Below are positions 1 to 8,760 of a stretch of DNA of 12,958 nucleotides, in pieces (positions within the stretch are counted from its first letter, which is position 1; each line of letters opens with the position of its first letter). This DNA is from Alectoria sarmentosa (Eukaryota > Ascomycota > Lecanoromycetes > Lecanorales > Parmeliaceae), in NCBI GenBank assembly GCA_009733775.1, contig WOGZ01000597.1, positions 1 to 12,958 of the forward strand, written 5' to 3'. Below the pieces are notes generated by a model that saw only the letters and a list, made by a program, of their open reading frames with translations, had not been told where the DNA came from and did not search any database. The position numbers and the translations under genes are program-made.

Positions 1-1140
1 TATAATAATTTTATTAATAACGATATAAGTTTCGATATATTCGCAATTTATAAAAAAATTTGAAAATATTATTTATCGATTTTATGATAATAACGTAATT
101 GTTATTCGAAAAAAACGTTATATTAAAAAATTATTTGAAATATTCGTTAAACACACGTTCGTACTATCTTTTATCGTGATTTTGAAAAAGATTAATCTTT
201 TCTCGAATCATTCGAAGAGTCTTTTAAATCGTCGTCGTCGTTATTATTCATTTTTATAATATGCATTCGAGTAGTTTTTTTATTCGATTAAGAATAATCA
301 CATTTGATGTGTTTAATTTAATTGCAATTATAATACATAAACTTTTTAATATCGATTTCGACTTTAGTTTTGATAAATGAAATCGATATAATAAATTTTA
401 TAAATGTTATTATAATACGAATAATTTTCATTATTAAAATAATTGATTTTTTTATTAAGAATGTAATTTTAAATATAAATGTTTTAAACTTTTCTTTATA
501 TTCAACACGTTAAATGTTATTTAATTTTCGTAAATATTTTTTAATAAATGTTAATTCGTTGAAATCTTCGTATGCGTTTTAATTTTTTTATAAATTTTCA
601 CGAATCTTCAGACGTAAATATTATATTATATTATTTTTATCTTTATTGATAATTTGACTCAGTCGAATAAAATCAGCGTAAAATTTTATAAAAGATATAA
701 TATTTTATTAAAGTGAGTTATATTATCATTTCGCATTGTCTTATCGATTAAAATTCTCATAAATATCGATTAAATTATTTATTATTTTTTTATAAAATTG
801 ATATGAATTCGAATAATTTTTCAATCGACGTTTTATGATTTGTTTTAAAGCTTTTTTTTTAATTTAAAAATGACATAAATTAATTTGAACTCAATAGTAA
901 AATATTAATTATAATTAATAATAAACTTATAATTTATTTTAAAAAATCAATCGTTTTATATAGAATTTTTTTTATTTATAAAAATAAAAGAATTAAATAA
1001 TTTGAAAAACTTGTTCTTTTTTAATACAAATCGATTTTTGAGTTTATTATAAAAAAAATTGTTTTTTAAATCGTCGTTTAAATCGTTTTTCAATAATTGA
1101 AGTTTCATCGTATTAATTTTTTATTATAATTGTATTATTT
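1..1140 (-). pseudogene. Gag relic of a second retrotransposon, cut by window edge
   Basis: The minus strand, in the frame with codons starting at positions 2 modulo 3 (for example 719), gives a Gag-like product distinct from that of the central element. Reading from high to low coordinates there is NNLIDIYENFNR (779-744), FYADFIRLSQIINKD (683-639), YLRLKIREN and EDFNELTFIKKYLRKLNN, matching the helical capsid of retrotransposon Gag. It is followed by a CCHC zinc knuckle at 335-294, reading YYNCN-stop-IKHIKCDY, where the first and last Cys are Tyr (TGT to TAT) while the middle Cys and His remain with Cx2Cx4Hx4C spacing. Next is an acidic run with four Asp (about 241-226). Stops are again of Gln, Arg or Trp type. 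The frame may begin further right, up to about 1320. Protease and pol would lie left of the window. Whether the element is gypsy or copia cannot be decided here. Confidence 0.78.
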
Positions 1141-1866
1141 GCTTTTGTTAATTACGAGCGATATTATTTATTTGCTTAATTATAAACTTAAATTAATATA
1201 AATTATTTATAATCTCGTTTTTGTCGATAATAATCTTATAATAACGAATTAAGAATTCACGAAAGTCGTTTCATTTAAAACGAAATTGATTCAATATATT
1301 AAAAAACTTTTTAAATGCAGTTTTCGCTTAATGTAATAACTATTTATTAATAAAAATATATTATAAATTTAATTTATATTATTAAAGATTTTCGAAATCT
1401 TTAAATATGATTAAAATACGACGTGATTTAATTTTATTTAAAAGATTTTAAATGTGATTTATTTTTTTCATTTCGATAAAAATTATCGATAAAGAAAAAA
1501 AAAAAAGAAAAAAAAAAGAGAAATTTAAATATTTCGAAAGATGTAATGTTAAAAAATATTGTAACAAAGAAGAATGTTAACATTTTTCATTCAATGCGTT
1601 TAATGATTTTTATATAAAAAAGAAATTTGATTTAACATTTAAAAAACAATAAAGAATACTATTTAATCGTTTATTTATTTATTAAACTTTTATAAAAACA
1701 ATGTGTTAATTGAATAACGTTTTTTAAATTTCGTTAATTTCGTGCGAGAAAATTTGATAATGCGAAGTGAAGAAGGAAAATTTTAAAAGATTATAAAATC
1801 ATAATTTTTTATTCGATAATAATGTTGTGAAAGATTTAAATATTTTTAATAATGGTTTTTTAAACG
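1141..1866. other. Unassigned A/T-rich spacer, likely leader/LTR of the second element
   Basis: No protein is recognised here apart from a possible N-terminal extension of the neighbouring Gag to about 1320. If that Gag belongs to a minus-strand element, its 5' leader and LTR should lie here or be split by the central insertion, but with only one LTR in view I cannot define it. A pure A/G tract of about 33 nt occupies 1491-1523. The central element is inserted at the right end. Confidence 0.4.
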
Positions 1867-1871
1867 ATATA
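1867..1871. repeat. Left target-site duplication (ATATA)
   Basis: The five bases immediately outside the left LTR are ATATA, identical to the five bases immediately outside the right LTR. Five base pairs is the usual duplication length for Ty3/gypsy integrases. In such A/T-rich DNA a chance match is possible, but the match falls exactly where the LTR similarity ends. Confidence 0.78.
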
Positions 1872-2019
1872 TGATATGAAAATACATTTTGAAATTTAAT
1901 GAGTGAAAGATTGATTGATTCTTTCTAACGAAAATAATTATTTATATAAATTTGTTAAATCATAAACTTGGCGAGATAAGTATTTTGGCAAAGATTTATT
2001 AATCGTCGATCTCATATTA
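1872..2019 (-). repeat. 3' LTR of the retrotransposon (left-hand copy)
   Basis: It is collinear with 9194-9341 over all 148 bp. I count 19 differences, every one a transition (A/G or C/T), with no transversion or indel, giving about 87% identity. Both copies carry substitutions the other lacks, as expected if RIP acted independently on each. The left edge abuts the ATATA duplication. No clear polypurine tract is visible on the internal side at 2020-2060. Confidence 0.93.
1941..1950 (-). promoter_or_regulatory. TATA-like motif in left LTR
   Basis: The motif TTTATATAAA is conserved in both LTRs and contains no C or G that RIP could change. It is self-complementary, so it gives no orientation. 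Background A/T richness makes a promoter role only a possibility. Confidence 0.25.
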
Positions 2020-2568
2020 AATGTTAATAAAAGAATCAAAGATAACGTTTTCATTATCGTGAAAGTAAGATTTTTTTTCGTTATAAATACACGTAGCAAG
2101 CAAAATAAGCAAAACAATTCGTATATAAGCATTTTTCATCGTCATCAATATAATCTTTGACTTTGAATTCTTTTACATATTTGTTGATTGTGATATAATC
2201 GATAAATAAGTTCTTCGATTAATAAAGTCGTGAATTTATAATCAAGATATAAATGATAACATGATAACGAATTGACGAGATATTCCGCTTGTTATTTTGA
2301 GAGAATTCTTAAAACAACGTTTCGAAATCGATGTCGTAATAGAGATGATGACTTGAGAATACTCGATCCGTTTAACGATTCGCGATTTTTAGAAACGCGA
2401 TTCTCGAGAACGCGATTGAGGTTTTATCGAGATTGTTTCGAAAGCATAAGATTGATGAAATATTTGCGAAAAGACTTTTTTCGTTTTTAAAACGGAGTTT
2501 TTTGTTTTCATAATCGTAACGTTACGATGTCCTTTTCGCGTTCACATAAATCTCGAAACATACGTTCG
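2020..2568 (-). other. Post-chromodomain tail and 3' untranslated region, lightly mutated
   Basis: After the chromodomain the frame stays open with only two stops until the stop pair at 2244-2236, giving a basic tail of about 110 residues (for example FETISIKPQSRSRE at 2442-2401). It continues nearly open to the LTR. Around 2090-2130 the plus strand keeps many CpA dinucleotides, which are rare elsewhere, so this part has escaped much of the mutation. A hydrophobic stretch MKNAYIRIVLLILLATCIYN lies at 2136-2077 in frame. Whether this was translated is unknown. A polypurine tract adjacent to the LTR is not evident. Confidence 0.5.
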
Positions 2569-2715
2569 TTTATAATCGACGACGAGATCTTTAACGAAGT
2601 TTAGATTTTTCAATTTATATTAAACGTTATGTTGTTTTTCATAATTTAATCATTTAACGAAATATTCGAATTTTTCATTAACAGTTTTTCTCTCGACGAA
2701 TTTCTCAATTTCGTA
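2569..2715 (-). other. C-terminal chromodomain of integrase
   Basis: The segment runs YEIEKFVERKTVNEKFEYFVK, then a stop where the family has the Trp of the KW pair (TGG to TGA), then LNYEKQHNV, a second stop at a Trp position, and YKLKNLNFVKDLV. This is the full chromodomain pattern of three beta strands and a C-terminal helix, about 49 residues. Chromovirus chromodomains bind methylated histone H3 and can direct integration to heterochromatin. Two aromatic positions expected to form the binding cage are now stops. Its location after integrase is the usual one. Confidence 0.82.
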
Positions 2716-3000
2716 AAAATTCGAAAATCGATTTTCGTCTTTTATCGAAGATGAATTCGTGAAATAAAAACGTCGATATAAATCTTCGTTTTTCGAAGTT
2801 GATTTCAATTATATTACAAAAATTATCGATTAAATTTTTATAATAAACGACAGATCGAGTTTGTAAATAAGATTATCAACTTTATTAAATATTGAAAAAA
2901 AACCGACACGCTATTAATGAAGTTTTCGATTTTTTTTTTCAAAAATCTTATATTTATGATATAAGCGAAGATAAATTTCGTTATCTTTTTTGAAATTCAA

Positions 3001-3880
3001 TGAAATATGTTTATTATTATAACGAGCTTTGATTATAACGTTAATAAATACTATAACTTTATCAACAACTTCGCATTTAATTAATCGAAACTTTTTAAAC
3101 TTTTACGATAATAAATTTTTCAAAAAATTAACGTTATCGTTAACGCGAAATTTATAAATTAACTCGTTAAAAGCGAAATCGATGATAAAATTAATTAAAT
3201 TGTTGAGAATAATATTGATAAATGACAAAACTTAACGTCAATTAATGTTTTTTATTATATAATAACGTAATACTATTTTCATTATTTGATTCGTGCGTTT
3301 TGATTATTTATTTATTTGAAGATAATAAACAATCGAGATTAAGAAGCTAATTTCAAAACGATCGAAAATCGTTTTTCAAAACGTTAATATAAATTTTAAA
3401 TCGCGATCGTTGATAAAGAATTTTAAAATGCTTTAATTATGTTCGAGCAATGCGATAATAATAACATTTATTTAATCGACGATATTTCAAATATCTTTCT
3501 CAATCACGAGAAACACTTTTTTCGTGAACTTATTTATTATTATAAATAAAATATTGTGATCGTCGATTTCGAATAGCTCGATTACGAAGTTTATTATTAA
3601 AATGTAAAACGAAATCGAAGACGTCACAATAAAATTGAGCGATTCATATGAAAAATGTTTTATGATTTGATAAATTTAATATTTTGAACAATAAACAATG
3701 TAGGATCATAGTCGCTTAATAAGTTATTAAACATAAATAAAACTTAATAAACGATTATATATTTTATGAAAATCATCGTGGTTTAACAAATTATAAATTA
3801 TGCGAAACACTTCTTATTTCAAAAAATAAGAAATATACAATCTTTCGCGTTCATCGTCAAAAACGTAATATAATAAATCG
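3001..3880 (-). other. Integrase: HHCC zinc-binding and DD35E core, two of three catalytic residues lost
   Basis: The N-terminal part is FRNDLLYYVFDDERERLYI (3888-3832). The zinc ligands follow: His at 3780-3778, His at 3768-3766, Cys at 3690-3688, and a Tyr at 3681-3679 replacing the fourth ligand Cys. The core has NFVIEL (3591-3574), where the first catalytic Asp is Asn. Then comes INDRDLKF with the second Asp kept (3408-3406), and KRTNQ, where the catalytic Glu is Lys (3300-3298). From the second Asp to the Lys there are exactly 35 residues between, the classical D(35)E spacing. Downstream DFAFNELIYKFRVNDN and KARYNNKHIS continue in frame. The enzyme would have inserted the cDNA. All losses are G-to-A on the coding strand. 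Confidence 0.9.
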
Positions 3881-3900
3881 TTACGAAACTTGAATCGAAT

Positions 3901-4000
3901 TTTCGATTGCTCGAGTTTTTTGAGAGTCTTTTTCATAATCTTCGAAATAATTTTCGAAACGATTTTCGAAACGACTTTCGACGACGTCGTCGACGTATCT
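3901..4000 (-). repeat. Short 12-bp tandem repeat in pre-integrase linker
   Basis: Around 3943-3983 the plus strand repeats a 12-base unit of the form CGAAACGATTTT about three times. In the reading frame it encodes a run of Val/Ile-Val/Ile-Ser-Lys units (VVSKIVSKIISKI). The open stretch 3814-4050 on the minus strand is this linker plus the start of integrase, not a separate gene. Confidence 0.55.
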
Positions 4001-4020
4001 TTTTGTTGTGCGAATAACGT

Positions 4021-4260
4021 TATTGATTTAAATTTTTTTTTTTCAGACATTGTTTTTCTGAGAATAATAAAAACTTTTTTTCATTAATTGTTCATTTTAT
4101 ACGCTTAACGAAGTCGTGTTTTGAAATCATTCGACATTTTTATAAACGTGATGTGATAAACGACTTTTATTTTCGTTATTTTTATAAAATTAAGATCAAG
4201 AATCTCGACGACGTGATTATAAAAAACGTCAAAAATGTCTTCGAAAAAAGAGTCGAATTC
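4021..4260 (-). other. RNase H-integrase linker
   Basis: This is coding sequence of the polyprotein between the end of RNase H and the integrase N-terminus. It reads EFDSFFEDIFDVFYNHVVEI at its start, an acidic and hydrophobic mixture. Three in-frame stops lie at 4081-4140. No domain is recognised. Confidence 0.55.
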
Positions 4261-4710
4261 AGTTTCAAATAACTTAAAAAACGCGTTCGATATTACATTT
4301 GATTTATTAATTTTATAATAAATAATAAGATTAAAATTTGATAAATATTAAAAAATTCTTATTAAACGAAAATTGAATTTATTAATGTTAAACGTCGTTA
4401 ATATAATTTATCGAAAAATTAATACGATAATAAAATGATTAATATAAATAATTATAAACGAAATCGAGAATAATTCGATCATGTGTCTAATTTTCTTAAT
4501 AACTCATACGATTTCGACGATCTCGAATTCTATAAATTAATAATTTTTTTTTATTTCGTTGAAAAGCTTACTTAAAAACATGATCGATTATATTAAAACT
4601 TTTATTATAATAACATTTTTATCAAGTTTCGAATCTTTTTTAACGTGATAAATCATTATCACGAAATTTCATTTTTTCGAGCTGTCGATATCGATATAAA
4701 AATATCATTT
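4261..4710 (-). other. RNase H domain, degraded
   Basis: The domain starts at FYIDIDSSKK (4701-4672), which holds the first acidic residue of the RNase H fold (Asp at 4692-4690). It includes IMFLSKLF (4584-4561), the ELE-type acidic helix read here as IEFEIVEIV (4533-4507), IKKIRHMIE (4500-4474) and the terminal block SNVISNAFFKL (4302-4270), a changed form of the usual DALSRL end. The Asp expected in the TDH motif is Asn (AAT at 4440-4438). Its role was to remove template RNA during reverse transcription. It follows RT directly through a connection segment at about 4711-5040. Confidence 0.85.
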
Positions 4711-5040
4711 TTCATCGTAATGTATTAAAAAGATCGAATTATCAAAAGTCTTTTAAAGACTTTGATATGTTTAAATTTTTGATTTTATAAAATCGTCGAT
4801 TATAAATCTTATCGATTATCGCTTTTTGATGAGTTCGCTGATTTGATTTTCTTTTTTCATTAACAATTCTCGAATGAAACAAGTTTTTCGCTTTTATAAA
4901 AATTTCATAATTTAAACGTATTAATGAATTAACGAGCGCAATCATTTTATTAAATTCAAATAAATTTCGAGATCTCAAAGATTGCTTGAAAAGCGAAGAT
5001 TTTTTATAATTCGAATCTTATTTATTAAAATAAACATTTT

Positions 5041-5655
5041 TAAATTATCGATATGTTGATCAAGTAAAATTATAAACGAATATTCAAAAAAAGATTTCAT
5101 GAAATTGAGGTTAACTCGACGTTCGCGAAACAAAATAAAAAAATTTCATAAATGTTCAAGATGTTTTGTCAAGATACGAAAAAAAGCAATTATATCGTTA
5201 ACATATATTTTAACAAAGTCATAAAATGATCTTAATATTTTATTAATCTATTTTTAAATATAAAACGAAAATTCTTTATATCTCATTAAAATCACGTTTA
5301 ATTATTTTTAACCTCGATGAAATATTATAATAAGCTTATAACGATCGAGAATTTTGATAAGAAATTGATAAAATCAATTTATAATATTCACAATAAAGAT
5401 ATAACGATAATTAATTATCGAATTGATGATGTTTAATTGTAAAGATATAAGATAATTATTTAATTTCGTGATCTTATTCAAGTCCTTAATGTTAACGATA
5501 ATTCTATTTTTTTTGTTAAAAGAAATATCGCATCAAATTACAAAGCATAAATAATTGTATTTCGTAAATTAATTCGATTAAATCATCTTTTTTTGCTTGT
5601 GTAATTTGTCGAAAATTTCGTTAACGATTTCTCTATTCTTTTGACCAAGCGAATA
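5041..5655 (-). other. Reverse transcriptase domain, catalytic Asp residues lost
   Basis: This is the best-preserved part of the polyprotein. It begins with the segment around IYSLGQKNREIVNEIFDKL (5658-5602) and continues through IIVNIKDLNKIT (5502-5467), FHRG (5322-5311), IYVNDIIAF (5208-5182), LTKHLEHL (5172-5149) and KSFFEYSFIILLDQHID (5097-5047). These are the conserved blocks of Ty3/gypsy RT. Motif A Asp is now Asn (5388-5386), and the YxDD box reads YVND (5205-5194), so its first catalytic Asp is Asn. Both are GAT/GAC to AAT/AAC changes. In-frame stops occur in most blocks. The enzyme would have copied element RNA into cDNA inside particles; this copy is inactive. Confidence 0.92.
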
Positions 5656-6420
5656 TATTTTCGACGACTTGAAATCAACTTTCGATTTTAAAAGAATTGA
5701 TATTCATTTTTTTTCGGAGATATCGATGATAATATCTTGATTCGTTTATATTTCGAAAATTTTTATAATAATAATAATAACGATCTAAAAAGCTTCTTTT
5801 TGAATATTTTCGTAAATCGTGATGTTATTAAAAAACACGTGTTCGTGAATGAAATCGATCGTCGTGAACGTTATAAATCGATTTTCATATTTGAATAAAG
5901 ATTCGAAAGTCGTATAAACAACGATTTCGGCTGTTATTATAAATAATTCTTTGATAATCTTGAATTTTTATAATTGTTTAAATCTTTTAAACATTTAATC
6001 TTTTATAATAAACGAGATTATTTCGAGAATAATAAGATAATATTCTTTCTCTCGAAATTCGATTATAAAACTTAAACGAATTTTTCGAATAATTCGTGTT
6101 AAACGATTTAAGAAATTGCGGAGTTATATAAAGAAAAGTGAAGAGTTTATAATATAAACGAAGATATTTTCTTCACGTTCGAGATCTTGTTTATGTTGAA
6201 ATTCGAATAAAAAGTCTTTATCTTTTAATAACGTGTTATGATATGTTATTAATATTAACATTATCGATAAAATTAATATAATAATCGTTCTCTTAATACG
6301 AATAGCTCGACGTATTTCGAGATCTTTTTTAATAACAACCTCGATCTTAATAACGAAATCTTAACAAACGTCGATAATCATTTTCCCGTTAACAAAATCG
6401 AATTTAATTTTTTATAATAC

Positions 6421-6700
6421 GAAAACGTCGTTATCGATCAACATATTAATTTTCAAATTATCGATTAAATGTGTTTTTATAATTATTTTCGTGACGATTA
6501 AAATATCGTTAAATAATTCGTTATCTGCGTACATTATTATAATAATAAATTCGTTAATATTATATATAACGTTATCAAATTCTTTAACTTATATTAACGA
6601 TATCATTTTCGAGATCTTAATGTTTAAAAAGAACTTTTAACGCTGAATTCGATTTAAAAATGTGATTTCGATTTCGAAATCTGCGTAAATAAACATAACT
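6421..6700 (-). other. Retropepsin-like aspartic protease, degraded
   Basis: The active-site triad Asp-Ser/Thr-Gly appears as D-F-E at 6681-6673 (after YA), where Ser to Phe and Gly to Glu are both single C-to-T or G-to-A changes. About 70 residues later comes HLIDNLKINMLIDND (6471-6427). This corresponds to the hydrophobic-hydrophobic-Gly motif near the end of the fold, with Gly changed to Asp. The role was processing of Gag-Pol. The position between Gag and RT fits. The remainder of the fold is too altered for residue-level claims. Confidence 0.65.
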
Positions 6701-6899
6701 TCGAAATCTAAAATAAGAATAAACTTCAAATTCGTGATAACATAATAATATCTTTTAAAAACGTATTTTGATGTGAAAATCGAATTTTTGTTTAAAAATT
6801 CGATCACTCTTTTTATTTTCGAAGTTGCAATCGAAGATTGCTCGACGATTTATAATGTTTCGATAATTTTAAATGCTTTCAAAATATGTTTAATAAGAT

Positions 6900-6972
6900 C
6901 TTTTCAAATTTTTTTTAAATAACGAAATAAAAAATTTCTCGAAGCAAAGATTTTCGAGCATTAACGATAAAA
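6900..6972 (-). other. Decayed C2H2-like zinc finger between Gag and protease
   Basis: On the minus strand the residues from 6960 read CSKIFASRNFLFRYL. The codon three residues upstream is TAT, which fits a former TGT (Cys), and the Tyr 13 residues after the Cys fits a former His (CAC or CAT to TAT). This gives Cx2C then x12 then His, the spacing of a C2H2 finger. The fourth ligand is not identifiable. A finger of this kind (SRN, LF, HL) upstream of the protease is something I recall from some fungal gypsy polyproteins. The finger assignment is an inference. Confidence 0.5.
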
Positions 6973-7140
6973 ATGAATTATCAAAGTTGTTTTCATAAAG
7001 TAATTCGTGAAATTAAACGATTCGAAGGATTCGAGTTCGCTATTCTCTTTTTGAGAATCTTATTTAATCGAATTATATTCGATTTGATAAATTTTTTGAC
7101 TCTTATTATAATCATCTTTTTGATATAACGAATCTTTTTC

Positions 7141-7600
7141 ATTCTCGTTAACGAAAGCTTAATAAATTTTCTAACGATATTTATCGTTTCGTTATTATTA
7201 TAATCTTTGAAAACTTTAATTTCCTCGATTTTCTTTTTTTGAAAATTCATTTTCATCTTGTGAACGATTCGATAACGTTAATGTTGAATTTAACGCATTT
7301 GAGAATGCGATAATTTATAACGATTGTCGAGATAATAACAATTTTTATTGTCGAGATTATTGATTTAATAATTAATCGTATTAATCGTATTGTTATTATT
7401 GTTATGATTAATAAATATTTAAATTATTAAATTAACGAGAAAAAGAAGAATAAGATTAATAAAATTAACAATCGTAAAATTATTATTCAAATTCAAATCC
7501 TTATCGAAATTGAAATTAATTATAATTATCTTTATTCTCGACAAATCGATTCTGTTATTAATTTTTTTAAAAAGTGAAAACAAATCTTACATTTCTGCTA
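7141..7600 (-). other. Gln-rich linker of Gag-Pol, dense with CAA-to-TAA stops
   Basis: Roughly half of all in-frame TAA codons in the first third of the polyprotein fall here. The six stops in 7381-7440 lie among surviving CAA codons in a context such as YDQ and SRQ, so the ancestral segment was probably a polyglutamine-rich, low-complexity tail of Gag. CAA contains a CpA, the favoured RIP target, which explains the concentration of stops. No domain is visible. The alternative minus-strand frame over 6993-7256 is open only because its own codons are A/T-rich and lack CAA. Confidence 0.65.
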
Positions 7601-8349
7601 TCATTATATCTATTAACATATATTCATTATTTATATTTACATTTATCGAGAAATGTAAAAAATGCATTAATCGTCGTTTCGTGTTTCGACTTTTTGATGT
7701 CTCGTCGAAATTTCAAATCGATATCGTTATAAATAATATCGAACTGATTTTTAATTATCGTTAAATTTATATCCTTTGCCGACCGAAGAATCTTTTAAAC
7801 ATATTTTCAAAATTCTCGACAAGAAATTACGTCACGCATTGTGTATCGTTCACGAAAAACGACGTCAATTATTATTATAACAGATTTTTTAAATTTGACA
7901 ATTAATAAAGTAATTTATTCGTCGATTTCGTCATCGAACTTGATAATCCTTTTCTCGATAATAAAAAACTTTATTATTCATCATTTTAACGCTGTTTCTC
8001 GAAGATTCATTTAAAGATTTTTTTATATTAATATCGCATTTTTAATAACGACGAGATTCTTAATACGCTTAATAAACAAATATACATTTCGAAAATAAAT
8101 CTCTTTTTCGATGTGTTCGAATGTTAACTCGTTATTTATGAATTTGTCATTATATATGAAATCGAAAAAGTCGAAATCTTTCGAATTTCAGCGAATAATT
8201 TCATATTTTATTACAATAACGAATTTGAGAGATTTTTGAGATTTTGAATCGTCAAACGAGTCGAGCGACAAATTGAGATTTTGCATTATTGCATTCACGA
8301 TACTCGTAATGAAATTTTATAATTTTTGAAAACTCATTTGCTCTATCAT
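7600..8349 (-). other. Gag capsid-like region of Gag-Pol
   Basis: This is the N-terminal structural part of the polyprotein, which would have formed the virus-like particle. Recognisable residues include a KDFDFFDFIYNDK stretch (about 8184-8146), ELTFEHIEKE (8130-8101), and RERYTMRDVISCREF (7854-7810), which resembles the helical Gag core of fungal gypsy elements. I recognise it by its position and by family-like motifs, not by any catalytic residue. I see no CCHC zinc knuckle, unlike the separate Gag relic at the left end of the window. Stops are few in some segments and clustered in others. Confidence 0.72.
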
Positions 8350-8760
8350 AATTGGAAATTAAAAATCGATGAATTTTACGTAAATTGCTTTTTTGACAAA
8401 CGTAATTTTAATGATATAATTAATGTTAAAACCTAAGATCGTCGATCAGAAAGACGTCGATAACGATGAAATATGCGACGTTATTTCGATAAACGAAAAT
8501 TCCTAAAATCTTCATAAAACTTCGATGTTTTTATCGAAGATTTTAAAAAAAACACGTAGAGAAGACTTGTCGACAACTCAACTTGTTAATTAATTGCGAG
8601 ATTCGACAAATTAAGATCGATTTTTTACTCGAATATCTCTTATCGAAGAAATTCTTTAATTGATTTGAAAAGGTCGAAAATTGTCAATTACGACTTGTTT
8701 AATAAATTAATGAGATTTTTTATTAAGCAAATTCGTGAAAGCGTGATTAAATTCGATAAA

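Larger units (their letters stand above)
2236..8760 (-). pseudogene. Gag-Pol polyprotein relic, single frame, about 100 RIP stops
   Basis: Translating the minus strand with codons starting at positions divisible by 3 gives one continuous Ty3/gypsy-type polyprotein in order Gag, Q-rich linker, zinc-finger-like segment, protease, RT, RNase H, integrase and chromodomain. I count about 100 in-frame stops and no point where the recognisable homology changes frame. The stops lie where the family is expected to have Gln, Trp or Arg, as CAA/CAG to TAA/TAG, TGG to TGA/TAG and CGA to TGA would produce. Gag and Pol share the same frame, so no programmed frameshift is apparent. The start is uncertain: in-frame ATGs occur at 8349 and 8337, but coding-like sequence extends further upstream. 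The end is set at the stop pair at 2244-2236. The product was a retrotransposon polyprotein cleaved by its own protease. This copy cannot make it. Confidence 0.9.

Noticed and set aside
1938..2132. 64-codon minus-strand open frame with a hydrophobic N-terminus
   Set aside because: It runs into the LTR and is not in the polyprotein frame. The matching right-hand LTR copy gives no support for coding.
2272..2490. 72-codon plus-strand open frame
   Set aside because: It is antisense to the post-chromodomain tail of the minus-strand polyprotein and shows no domain of its own.
3890..4087. 65-codon plus-strand open frame with Ile/Phe repeats
   Set aside because: It is antisense to the integrase linker. 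Its repeats are the 12-bp minisatellite read backwards.
4742..4978. 78-codon minus-strand open frame
   Set aside because: It lies in a different frame from the polyprotein, whose own frame there matches the RT-RNase H connection despite stops.
6993..7256. 87-codon Lys/Ile-rich minus-strand open frame
   Set aside because: It is a frame shadow of the Gln-rich part of Gag-Pol. Lys/Ile/Asn richness is what A/T-rich DNA gives by default.
7510..7764. 84-codon plus-strand open frame with hydrophobic start
   Set aside because: It is antisense to Gag. The hydrophobic residues arise from complementing Lys/Asn/Glu codons.
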